DNA of 41,130 nt from Lachnospiraceae bacterium. GTDB taxonomy: Bacteria > Bacillota > Clostridia > Lachnospirales > Lachnospiraceae. The position numbers were made by a program, and so were the translations under genes. The number at the start of each line of letters is the position of its first letter. Positions within the stretch are counted from its first letter, which is position 1. The stretch is taken from NCBI GenBank assembly GCA_014804185.1, contig JAAVAG010000073.1, forward strand, positions 1 through 41,130, written 5' to 3'. Below, piece after piece: positions 25,088 through 33,046 of the stretch. The notes under the pieces were generated by a model. The model did no database searches. It saw nothing but the letters and a program-made list of their open reading frames with translations, and was not told the DNA's origin.

Positions 25088-26491
25088 TCAGCGTTCATGG
25101 ATTTTCTCTAAAAGATCATTGTACGAAATCAGCATAACGTTTCCCATCTTACCGGCGGCCTCCACGCAGCCTTCTGTGAATCCGCGTTTTGCAAATAGGT
25201 ACAGATGTATTTCACTATAATGGAATAACCGGCTTCGCCTTACCAGTGTTTCCAAAACACCTGCATCTACTTTTTCATTTGTCCATTTGCACTCGCTAAA
25301 GAGTGCGGTATGTTTGTCCTGTTCGCCGATAATGTCGATCTCTGTCTGACTGTGGGTAGAGGGATCGGTGCCCCACCAGCGTCCCAGCTCCCGAAATTCC
25401 ACCGGAGATTTACCGCTTAGCAACAGTCTCCAAAGATACTGTTTACAGATTTCCTCAAATACTTTTCCCATATAATCTGACAGGTGCGGTTCGATACGCT
25501 TATATGCCAAATCGGCGGCTCCGAGGCCAATAATGGAATGATTCTCCGGTACAAACCGATACCAAAACCGAAACATATTATCGCCAATGGCATAAATCGA
25601 CTTTCGAGACTCCTTTTCCCCATAAGGCGTTTCTTTCTGAATCAGGCCTAATGCCATCAGATTTTTCAGATAGGTGGAACAAACGCTGGTATTTTCCCCA
25701 ACCTTTGCAGCGATTTCCGTCATACGGGAAGCGCCGGTTGCAACAGCCGTAATAATGGCGTTATAAAGCGCCGGTTCCCGGACCTCCTGCTTCAGCAGAT
25801 TTTCCGGCTCTTCAAAGAGCGAGGAGGTTGGATTTAAAAACGTATTTTTAATGTTATCCTCAATGCTTAATTCATCATTCATCTGAAGCAGATACTGGGG
25901 TGTTCCTCCTGCCATACCGTAAACCAGCGCCTTATCTTCGGCGGAAAAATTTTTAAAATACCGGCAGACATCTGCAAAATCAAAGGGCAAAATCTTCATC
26001 TGCGCTGTCCGTCTGCCGTAAAGCGGCGCTTTGTAGGCCAGTACATGATCCTCCATATAAGACATCGAAGATCCGCAGAGAATCAGCATCAACTTAGAAC
26101 TGTCCTTGTATTGATCAATCAGAAGTTGTAAAGTGGAAGCAAGACTTTTGGAGGAACGGGCCACATACGGATATTCATCGATTGCTAAAATCAGGCGTTC
26201 TTTTTCCGACAGCTTAAAAACATATTCCAACGCGGCTTGAAACGAAGCAAAAGCTGTTTCAGACTGAATACCCGTTCCGAATTCCATAATATTTTTACTG
26301 AAGTTTTCCAGATTCTGCTTGGCGTTACTCTCCACGCCCATAAAGTAGATTGCTTTTTTGTTTTTGATAAACTGGCTGATGAGCGCGGTTTTTCCAACGC
26401 GGCGGCGGCCATAGATGACTGCAAACTCAAATTTCCCGGATGTATATAATCTGTCCAGGGATGCCAATTCACGTTCTCTGCCGATAAACAT
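25088..26491 (-). CDS. AAA ATPase with DUF234 / nuclease-like C-terminus
   Basis: A 467-residue member of the archaeal-type ATPase family found widely in anaerobes. N-terminal FIGRERELASLD, Walker A GRRRVGKT (28-35), Walker B ILAIDEY (Asp105-Glu106), GSSMSYMED sensor region, then a winged helix (MTEIAAKVGENTSVCSTYLKN) and a DUF234 domain. Near residues 385-406 it reads EIDIIG ... FSECKW, the Asp and Glu-x-Lys of a PD-(D/E)XK nuclease-like fold. The cellular role of the family is not settled. AGGAG precedes the ATG at 26491. GC is lower than in the operon on its left, in line with transfer of this whole segment. Confidence 0.9.
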   Translation of the reverse strand: MFIGRERELASLDRLYTSGKFEFAVIYGRRRVGKTALISQFIKNKKAIYFMGVESNAKQNLENFSKNIMEFGTGIQSETAFASFQAALEYVFKLSEKERLILAIDEYPYVARSSKSLASTLQLLIDQYKDSSKLMLILCGSSMSYMEDHVLAYKAPLYGRRTAQMKILPFDFADVCRYFKNFSAEDKALVYGMAGGTPQYLLQMNDELSIEDNIKNTFLNPTSSLFEEPENLLKQEVREPALYNAIITAVATGASRMTEIAAKVGENTSVCSTYLKNLMALGLIQKETPYGEKESRKSIYAIGDNMFRFWYRFVPENHSIIGLGAADLAYKRIEPHLSDYMGKVFEEICKQYLWRLLLSGKSPVEFRELGRWWGTDPSTHSQTEIDIIGEQDKHTALFSECKWTNEKVDAGVLETLVRRSRLFHYSEIHLYLFAKRGFTEGCVEAAGKMGNVMLISYNDLLEKIHER

Positions 26492-26683
26492 ACTCCTGCC
26501 TCCGTTTCATCTATTCTTTAACTTTAATCCCATGTCTTTCACACCATTCTCTTGCTATTTTTCATAAACTTCATCACGATATTGGAACTACTGCTTCTCC
26601 AGATTCAAGTAATACAATTTCCAATACATCCTGATTCTTTCCCGCCGGAAGTTCATATATAACCTCTTCAGTTTACAAGGAAT

Positions 26684-26738
26684 GTCACTTCCTTGTCACC
26701 TCCTTGTCACTTCCTTATCACCACGTTGTCACTTCCTA
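26684..26738. repeat. 11-bp minisatellite, five copies
   Basis: Five consecutive 11-bp units of the type GTCACTTCCTT starting at 26684, 26695, 26706, 26717 and 26728; units 2, 4 and 5 vary slightly. On the minus strand any frame meets a TGA within three units. It lies at the 3' end of the broken AlbA_2-type gene. Confidence 0.85.
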
Positions 26739-27563
26739 TTTCAATTTGTTTAACCGCCTCTTTTGTTAATGGAATTGATATTCTAAAAACGTCAGTTTCA
26801 TATAATTCCGGATTACCGCCTCCGGAATATATAGGAGTGTATTTATACAAATTCTTCACACCAGAACCGATCGTATCGGAACGTCCCATTGTAGTAAAAA
26901 ATTAGCAATTAAAGGGTTTTTAGGATACGGAGTAAATTCATCACTTAATATATTTCCCTGTCTTCTGGGTCTGCACCAATTTTCTGTCCTTAACCAGTCC
27001 TTTTCGATAATAAGTTTAGCCGGATAAGCGCTGGAAAAATCTCTGTGAACGAGAATGTTCGAAATAACTTCCCTTGCGATAACATCCCTAATGCATTGCA
27101 TCTGTCACAAAATTTTTTTCATACAGACCTGCACTTATCATTATTTCATGATCCGTCATTTTCAACCACTCATGCCGCGCATTCTTGTTTTCTATCAATC
27201 TTCTGACTCTCGGCATAAGATCCATTCTTAGATCATCTTCGGTAGCATAGGGAAATAACTTATTTTCTGATTTCTTTTATATTCAAATTCTTCTATCTGC
27301 ACATAGAGTGTAGGAGAGATCTTATTTGTATTATTAAGCTGTGATACAAAATTTCTCTTCATGTCCTTTGCGGCATTACAATTTATTCCAATAGGAATGC
27401 CACCATCTTGCACTCCCATAATAATCCATCCCCCGTATCTGTTTGAAAATGATGATACTGTTTCGTACACAGATTCACTAATTTCATTGGTGCATGATTT
27501 GAATTCTACGGTTATTTTTTCATCCTTTGCAGATAGAAGTTCTTTCATTTTTTCTGTGGTCAT
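26707..27563 (-). pseudogene. Broken AlbA_2 / HATPase_c_4 ATP-binding protein
   Basis: A frameshifted gene of the RecG-like/Schlafen-type regulator family. The first piece (27563 down to about 27228) has the AlbA_2 domain (ITVEFKSCTNEIS, RYGGWIIMGVQDGG). Reading then continues in another frame (YATEDDLRMDLMPRVRRLIENKN ... GLYEKNFVTDAMH) to a stop near 27098, shifts again into VIAREVISNILVHRDFSSAYPAKLII (HATPase_c_4), and shifts once more at about 26890 into MGRSDTIGSGVKNLYKYTP. At least three frame changes are needed, so it is a pseudogene. A good ribosome site (GGAGG) still precedes the ATG at 27563. Further remnant coding sequence (EEVIYELPAGKNQDVLEIV) lies at about 26575-26669 beyond the minisatellite. 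Confidence 0.85.
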
Positions 27564-27610
27564 TATATCGCCTCCATCTGTCCTTAATTATGATTTGCTA
27601 AACTGACATT

Positions 27611-27952
27611 CTATTTTATATCATTCTCAGAAGATATCTTTGATTGTGTATCCAATAAATCTCTTGCGGTTCGGATCAGATAATCCTGAAGAGCAGGGGA
27701 CAGATCATTGAATATATCAAAAAATTCTTTCTGTTTTCTATCCTCTTCCAAAAAGATTTTTCCAATACCGGTTTGCAGCCATGTTTCATTGACGTTGAAC
27801 TGTGAACATATGGTTTTTATATTTTGTTTTGTAATGGTGGAACCGCTTTTTTCCATATAACTTATTGCATTCTGCTTTAATCCGATATGCTCGGCAAATT
27901 CTTTTTGTGTGAGTCCAAGTGCCTTTCTCAGTTCACGGATACGACTATTCAT
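27611..27952 (-). CDS. XRE-family transcriptional regulator
   Basis: A 113-residue regulator with a Cro/CI-type helix-turn-helix at residues 2-60 (IRELRKALGLTQKEFAEHIG, LKQNAISYMEKSG) and a short helical C-terminus (FDIFNDLSPALQDYLIRTA). It resembles the N-terminal half of phage or mobile-element repressors. ATG at 27952 is chosen because GGAGG lies 7 bp upstream on the minus strand; an in-frame extension to 28012 would cover its own promoter. The promoter (27972-28000) has a dyad within it, suggesting self-repression. It may also act on the dyads upstream of the gene at 28536. Confidence 0.88.
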   Translation of the reverse strand: MNSRIRELRKALGLTQKEFAEHIGLKQNAISYMEKSGSTITKQNIKTICSQFNVNETWLQTGIGKIFLEEDRKQKEFFDIFNDLSPALQDYLIRTARDLLDTQSKISSENDIK

Positions 27953-27971
27953 AGCAGCACCTCCATATTCC

Positions 27972-28000
27972 ATAATATCAATGAATGATATGGGAGTCAA
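27972..28000 (-). promoter_or_regulatory. XRE gene promoter with internal operator
   Basis: On the minus strand TTGACT (28000-27995), 17-bp spacer, TATTAT (27977-27972). The dyad ATATCA-N5-TGATAT (27975-27991) fills the spacer and touches the -10, a classic repressor position. Confidence 0.7.
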
Positions 28001-28028
28001 GGAAAACATCATAAGAGATTATTAATGA

Positions 28029-28325
28029 AAATTGTATCAGGCCGTAAGCATCGAGCGGATCACAGGGGCAGGACTTGCCGTCAGTGAAGATACACTGGTA
28101 GATTTTTTCAAAAGCAATATTGCGAATACAGGGGATATTGATCTGAACAGTGTGATCACGGCGGAGGTGAAGCAGGTTTAAGGGTATGCGGTGAACAATA
28201 TGTACAGAGAGATGGATGCTCTGGAAAGACAGATTCATAAACTATACAGGTTCACCGGCTCTTGTATTGTACAGTATGAGGAAACAGAAAACAGAAATTC
28301 CCGTAACGCGGAGATGTTCCGATAA
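28029..28325 (+). pseudogene. Decayed gene remnant, unknown product
   Basis: One reading frame remains open from 28029 to 28325 apart from a single TAA at 28179-28181. Before it the frame encodes QAVSIERITGAGLAVSEDTL and FFKSNIANTGDIDLNSVI; after it NNMYREMDALERQIHKLYR, a helical heptad segment. No start codon with a ribosome site and no upstream part exist. The helical pattern would fit the C-terminal part of a helical secreted or structural protein, but the family is not recognisable. Confidence 0.45.
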
Positions 28326-28393
28326 TCTATATGCTTGCCGGGATAGGTGGTGGTTGACAACCATCCTCAATTCTGGGCATATATCCTCCAAAA

Positions 28394-28458
28394 TGTCTTG
28401 TAACAGGACAAATCATATGTTATGCTTTTTGGGCCCGTATATGTCTTATAACAGGACA
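28394..28458 (+). promoter_or_regulatory. Promoter flanked by two copies of a 17-bp dyad
   Basis: The sequence TGTCTT(G/A)TAACAGGACA, an imperfect dyad (TGTCTT/AGGACA), occurs at 28394-28410 and 28442-28458, centres 48 bp apart. The first copy covers the -35 (TTGTAA, 28398-28403) of a promoter whose -10 is TATGCT (28421-28426, 17-bp spacer); the second lies just past the expected start of transcription. This is a typical two-operator repression layout for the gene at 28536. The rest of 28326-28535 holds a small dyad TGGTTGACAACCA at 28351-28363 and no gene. Confidence 0.6.
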
Positions 28459-28535
28459 AAAATAGAATTTAATGTATTTTCAGTGACATATGATTCCCTG
28501 AAATATGTTAGTTTACATTAAGATGGAGAACCCAT

Positions 28536-30722
28536 ATGTATTGTATGAATTGTAAATCTGAAATCAGCGATGGGGCGGCTTTTTGCCCCAAATGCGGCGC
28601 CAAGCAGGATGTGTCGGCGAAGCGGGAAGAGGTGTCGTCCGGAAAGATTCCGGCGGGGAAGAAAAAGTATTATATCGGCGGTGGCATTCTTTGCGCAGTC
28701 TGTATTGTCGGCATTATGTTGGCAGTGCTGTTTTTCTTTCGCGGCAGGGGAGAGGAACCGGATTTATCCGGGGATGATGCCAATCCTGTGACAGCGGATG
28801 AGCCGCAGCCCTCAGGGGATCAGGATACGTCTGCTGCAGAGGAGGACGCGGTTCTATATTCCGCGGTATTTCATGTATACTCCTGTATGGATGTAAGGTC
28901 TGACGAGAATGGGACTGCTGTAGGTGGGACGATTCCGGGCGCGGCGGTCACCGTCAGGGAAAGTTACGGAAATTACAGCGGTGAGGCGGTTTGTACGACG
29001 GAGGCACAGGACGGAGTTCTGGAAGTGGAACTGCCGCCGGGGACATATACCTTACAGTTTCAGACGGGCGGATATCTGGATGTTTATGCGGAAGTGGAAA
29101 TGGCAGAGGAAGCTGTGGAGCAGGATGTTTATATGATGCCGAAATTATCAGAGTCGCAGACAGGTATTCTTCTGACCTGGGATAGCGCGGAAGTGAATCT
29201 GGATCTGGTATTGCTCACTCCATGGCAGACGAAGCGCGGAGATAGGGTATATATCGGCAGAAATGCAAATCGGGATGTATACGGAAATTGCCTGATTTCC
29301 GACAATACGGATCGGTGCGAGGCGATGCTTGTCAATTCCGGTGAAGCAGGGACGTATACGCTGTATGTGAACAATTATACCGACAGCATGAATGGAAATT
29401 ACGCATCGGATGCCCTGAGCAGAGTTAATGTACATGTATTTGTCTATCATGCCGACGGACTGACGGCGGAATATACCGTGCCTTTGGAACAGAGCGGTGT
29501 AATATGGGAGATAGCGGAGATCAGCGGATCGGATATTACTCCAAAACAGCAGATCTATGCGGAAGTCGGCGGTCTGGCGTGGTGCATGGAGGACAAAGGG
29601 GTATGGAGCGAGAATGATGACGCCATGCTTTTGGATGTTTTACAGGCTGATCACAGTGATCTGAAGGATTTGATGGAACTGCTTGTGCATGATTTTGATT
29701 TGTCTTCAGATATTAATATGCTGTTGCACGGAGAGGCGGAAGGAATAGAGAAGTTCTTTGGCATTGGACCGTATGATTATGAATTTCCTTCTGCGCAGAC
29801 CCTGGGATACACAAGGGAGAATTCGCTTAAAAATCCGGAAGAACTTGGCCTGCCTTATGCTTGCTATGTGCCAGCGGAGCAGGCTACATTCCTGCTGCAG
29901 TCTATATGTGGAAGAAAGATAGATTTTGATTTTTCTGTATATGAGGAGAACTGGCGGGACCCCTATATTGGATTTGGGGGCTGGGGCGGCGGTGACATCA
30001 CAAGGACTGATCTGGAACAGTTTTCTGTTGAGCGCATAGACGCTGACACATGGAAAGTCAGAGCGTATAATATATATACATGGGAGGGGCAGCCTTCCGT
30101 AATTTTGAACCGCGTCTGCTTTACAGTGATCAGAAACCCGGGAAGCTGCTTTGACGATTACAGCCTGACAGAATTTGTGGTGGAGGAAGAGGCTGATACA
30201 AGTTGGATGGGAGCATATTATGACTACCTGACAACAGACCCGGAAGGAATTGCATTTATGGATAATATGAAAGAAATATCTTCGAATACACGGAATTCTT
30301 GGTATAACCTGATCTATGTGGATGATGATATGATACCGGAAATATATCTGGAAGGTGCAGGGGACTGGTACAATGACATACTGCTATTTCTCTCAAATGG
30401 GAAGGTGGCTTATGAAGTCATAGGTCTGACGGATGGTGGAATAGAGTATATACCATATACAGGAATACTAAAAGGCTATGTAGGCATGGGCAGCGGCCTG
30501 GATATTACATATAAATTGGAAAATGGCAGCTGCGTGGAATTAGCAAATGAGGGGTATGAAAGTTTCATATTGAATGGGACTGAAGTGACAGAAGAGCAGT
30601 ATAGACAGACCATTGACAGTTATATCGGAAATGGGCAGCTGCGGCAATGTGTACCTTATTCACATTCACTTGATGATGACCTCGTATCCTGGCTGAAACA
30701 GGAAATTGTCCGGCCGGAGTAA
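28536..30722 (+). CDS. Zinc-ribbon membrane protein with exported beta domains
   Basis: A 728-residue protein. Residues 1-22 are a zinc ribbon (Cys3, Cys6, Cys17, Cys20), residues 47-68 a membrane helix after a Lys-rich stretch, so the remainder is outside the cell. An acidic linker (70-105) leads to a carboxypeptidase-regulatory-like repeat (about 110-205) and a YfaP/DUF2135-like domain (about 210-335; ILLTW ... NLDLVL, YTLYVNNYTDS), then a large unrecognised region with acidic and aromatic repeats to the end. The two beta domains correspond to the last domains of the gene at 3-1136. After the stop the same frame stays open for 33 more codons (SKTLGPATELSEIDSSAEET), which may be a former tail. 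GGAG lies 7 bp before ATG 28536. Confidence 0.82.
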   Translation: MYCMNCKSEISDGAAFCPKCGAKQDVSAKREEVSSGKIPAGKKKYYIGGGILCAVCIVGIMLAVLFFFRGRGEEPDLSGDDANPVTADEPQPSGDQDTSAAEEDAVLYSAVFHVYSCMDVRSDENGTAVGGTIPGAAVTVRESYGNYSGEAVCTTEAQDGVLEVELPPGTYTLQFQTGGYLDVYAEVEMAEEAVEQDVYMMPKLSESQTGILLTWDSAEVNLDLVLLTPWQTKRGDRVYIGRNANRDVYGNCLISDNTDRCEAMLVNSGEAGTYTLYVNNYTDSMNGNYASDALSRVNVHVFVYHADGLTAEYTVPLEQSGVIWEIAEISGSDITPKQQIYAEVGGLAWCMEDKGVWSENDDAMLLDVLQADHSDLKDLMELLVHDFDLSSDINMLLHGEAEGIEKFFGIGPYDYEFPSAQTLGYTRENSLKNPEELGLPYACYVPAEQATFLLQSICGRKIDFDFSVYEENWRDPYIGFGGWGGGDITRTDLEQFSVERIDADTWKVRAYNIYTWEGQPSVILNRVCFTVIRNPGSCFDDYSLTEFVVEEEADTSWMGAYYDYLTTDPEGIAFMDNMKEISSNTRNSWYNLIYVDDDMIPEIYLEGAGDWYNDILLFLSNGKVAYEVIGLTDGGIEYIPYTGILKGYVGMGSGLDITYKLENGSCVELANEGYESFILNGTEVTEEQYRQTIDSYIGNGQLRQCVPYSHSLDDDLVSWLKQEIVRPE

Positions 30723-30832
30723 TCCAAGACTCTGGGGCCTGCAACAGAACTTTCCGAGATAGATTCGTCTGCGGAAGAGACTCCTGGTCCTGAAATTGTT
30801 TTGAACTATAGATTTCGACGTTGAGAGTGCAA

Positions 30833-31462
30833 ATGCCGCCAGAGATTGAAAGAGTAGCAAAAGAACAGGCAATTGTGGCATATAAGGAGGCCATTGAGAT
30901 TGACCCGATGTGTGTGGAGGCATATCTTGGTATGGCAAAAGCATATGAGGCTATGGGTGATGCTACCATGGCACTGCAGATTCTGAAGCAAGGTTATGAG
31001 AAAACGGGTGATGAGCAGTTAGTGAAAGAAATAGATCGACTGGAACAATTGCTCGGATCGGTGGGAATAAAGCCTGTGGAGGGGGAGGTGATATTGCCTT
31101 ACAGTATGGAGGAACCAGTATATTTTGCAACGCTGGATCAATATTTACCAAATCCCGGTATCTTTATTTCGGCGAAAGAAAGAACAACTGTAAAAGCTGC
31201 ATTGGGAGGCACTGTGATTGATATATATACAGATGACCGATTAGGTCAGATGTTGGTTATGGATCTGGGCGGCGGTGATGAGGTTACCTATGGACAGTTG
31301 AAGAATATTCAGGTTGCTGAGGGGAATATTGTGGCGAAAGGGGATATCATTGCGGAAGTTGCTGCTCCCACAAAATTTTATTTGCTAGAGGGGAGTAATT
31401 TGTATATAAAAGTAACAAAAAATGGTGAACCGGCAGATCCTGAAAAATATTTTCAATGGTAG
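30833..31462 (+). pseudogene. TPR fragment fused to non-catalytic LytM (SpoIIQ-like) domain, probably broken
   Basis: A 209-residue open frame. Residues 1-75 are a tetratricopeptide unit (AIVAYKEAIEIDPMCVEAYL, AYEAMGDATMALQILKQGYE) of the sort carried by zinc-ribbon TPR membrane proteins. From about residue 85 it changes to a LytM/M23 fold (ISAKERTTVKAALGGTVIDI ... NGEPADPEKYF) like the end of SpoIIQ-type proteins; the catalytic histidines are absent (VTYGQL for TYGHL, NLYIKV for HLHFEV). Neither half has its normal N-terminus and no good ribosome site precedes ATG 30833 (or TTG 30821). It looks like two gene ends joined by deletion. It could still be translated. Confidence 0.55.
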
Positions 31463-31500
31463 AAAAGAGGGTATAACGTACGGCGTTATACCCTCTTTTC
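31462..31500. terminator. Bidirectional terminator
   Basis: A perfect 17-bp stem (GAAAAGAGGGTATAACG with its complement, loop TACGG) with flanking A and T tracts, between two convergent genes; it overlaps the last base of the upstream stop codon. Confidence 0.93.
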
Positions 31501-31520
31501 GGTTTCATTATGAACAAGAA

Positions 31521-32765
31521 CTATTTCTTTTTCTCTTTGATCGGCTTTACCACAAACAGGCAGATCAGCAGCGCCACCACATACAGCACACCAGTGACAT
31601 ACAGCACGTTCTGGTAGCCCACCGGGTTGATGCGATTTCCGTCTGCATCTACGGTGAAATCACCTGTATGATTTACGATCCAGGAGGACATCTGGTTGCC
31701 GGTGAGACCTGCAATGGCCCATGCGGAGAGGCACAAACCGTGGATCCGGCTGATGGACTTCATGCCGAAATGATCGGACAGAAGCGTGGGCACGTTGCTG
31801 AAACCGCCGCCATATCCGGCATTTACCACGAAAAGCAGCGGAAGCACCAGGAAAGCATAACTGTTTATGATGCCCTGTGTCGCAATGGTCAGGCCGGTGA
31901 ATGCAATGGAAAGGATAAAAATGATCTTATATACCGTATTGCGGTCTTTCATCTTATCTGCCCAGGCGGAGAAACCAAGTCTGCCGCCAGCGTTGAATAT
32001 TGCGGTAATAGAACTGATAATGCCCACAGCAGAGGCCAGGCCGATGGCCTTAACGATACTCTTTTCCTGGGAGATCAGTGCCAGGCCGCAGGTGATGTTG
32101 ATATAGAACATCAGCCAGATACCGATAAAGGTTCTGTTTTTGAAGATGCTCAGTACACTCTCCTCACTGCTCTTCTCATGTGACTCCACCCAGCCCTGGG
32201 GTTTGGCCAGCAGAATGTGTCCCAGGAACATCAGGATAAAATAAAATACGGCCAGGATATAGAACATGGACACAATGCCGAACTGTTTCTGCAGGAATTC
32301 CATCAGCGGGCTTGCGATGACCTTGGCCAGTCCGAATCCGGCCACAGCCAGTCCGGTTGCCAGACCTTTCTGCTCGCTGAACCAGAGCATCAGCGTCTTA
32401 ACCGGAGACAGATAACCGGTGCCCAGGCCGATTCCCATGATCACACCATAGCAGATGAAAATACCGATGATGGATTTCTGGGAGATGAAAAAGCCCGTTC
32501 CGGCCATACCCACGGAAAAGCAGATGGCGGCGATAAGAGACGCCTTATGAATGTCCTTTTCCACAAAGGGTCCCAGAAAAGCGGCGGACATGCCCAGGAA
32601 AAAAATGGCCAGGCTGAATGCCCATTCCACTGTGCTTGTGGTGGAGCCGACTTGCTCCGCAATGGCTTCGCTCACAAGGGACCAGCAGTACACAGTACCG
32701 ATACTGCAGTGAAGCAGCAGCGCCGGGATTGCGGCGCGTATCCATTTGTTTTGAATTTTTATCAT
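31521..32765 (-). CDS. MFS transporter, oxalate/formate antiporter type
   Basis: A 414-residue, 12-helix major facilitator of the OFA (OxlT-like) family, which exchanges or takes up small mono- and dicarboxylates. The first helix reads WIRAAIPALLLHCSIGTVYCWSL, typical of the family; the loop 2-3 region (FLGPFVEKD) and AGFGLAKVIASPLMEF in helix 5 agree. The second half holds AGGRLGFSAWADKMKDR, the mirrored loop 8-9 motif, and a cytoplasmic Lys-rich tail (KPIKEKKK). Substrate cannot be told from sequence. ATG at 32765 is chosen because GGGGGT lies 8 bp upstream; the frame is open to 32810 but without a ribosome site. It has its own promoter (32824-32852). Confidence 0.9.
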   Translation of the reverse strand: MIKIQNKWIRAAIPALLLHCSIGTVYCWSLVSEAIAEQVGSTTSTVEWAFSLAIFFLGMSAAFLGPFVEKDIHKASLIAAICFSVGMAGTGFFISQKSIIGIFICYGVIMGIGLGTGYLSPVKTLMLWFSEQKGLATGLAVAGFGLAKVIASPLMEFLQKQFGIVSMFYILAVFYFILMFLGHILLAKPQGWVESHEKSSEESVLSIFKNRTFIGIWLMFYINITCGLALISQEKSIVKAIGLASAVGIISSITAIFNAGGRLGFSAWADKMKDRNTVYKIIFILSIAFTGLTIATQGIINSYAFLVLPLLFVVNAGYGGGFSNVPTLLSDHFGMKSISRIHGLCLSAWAIAGLTGNQMSSWIVNHTGDFTVDADGNRINPVGYQNVLYVTGVLYVVALLICLFVVKPIKEKKK

Positions 32766-32823
32766 GTTGATTACCCCCATAGATTTGTTGGTTACGTCAA
32801 ACCCTGACATTTTATACCCTGCT

Positions 32824-32852
32824 ATTTTACTCCTAATTTACGGGAAATGCAA
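32824..32852 (-). promoter_or_regulatory. Promoter of the MFS transporter gene
   Basis: On the minus strand TTGCAT (32852-32847), 17-bp spacer, TAAAAT (32829-32824), about 60 bp before the start codon. Confidence 0.65.
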
Positions 32853-32919
32853 GAATGAGTGAATAAATCTGACGAAATTTCGGAATGATGTTATGTGTAA
32901 GAAGAACAAGCAGCGCCCA

Positions 32920-33018
32920 TGCCGCCCGACGGTTTTGCAAATGCAGAAGTCAGGTTGGATGCTCCAAAGAGCATTCAACCGCACAGGCGGAATATTTTCG
33001 AAAAGCTGCGGGGCGGCA
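32920..33018 (+). ncRNA. Structured 5' leader of the rubrerythrin gene
   Basis: TGCCGCCC (32920-32927) can pair with GGGCGGCA (33011-33018), enclosing a strong 12-bp hairpin GGTTGGATGCTC / GAGCATTCAACC (32953-32964 with 32969-32980, one G-U). The structure ends about 18 bp before the ribosome site of rubrerythrin. I do not recognise it as a known riboswitch. A weak promoter (CTGACG 32869, TATGTG 32892) may lie upstream. Confidence 0.4.
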
Positions 33019-33046
33019 AATAGGAAACGGCGGAAAGGAAATGGAT

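Noticed and set aside
26684..26738. 11-bp repeats considered as replication iterons
   Set aside because: No replication gene, AT-rich melting region or partition gene is nearby; the array is in the end of a decayed gene.
30833..31462. An active M23 peptidase
   Set aside because: The metal-binding and catalytic histidines are missing from both LytM motifs.
32885..33046. A longer rubrerythrin start upstream
   Set aside because: The extra 54 residues are unlike any rubrerythrin and fall in the structured leader; the family begins at 33047.
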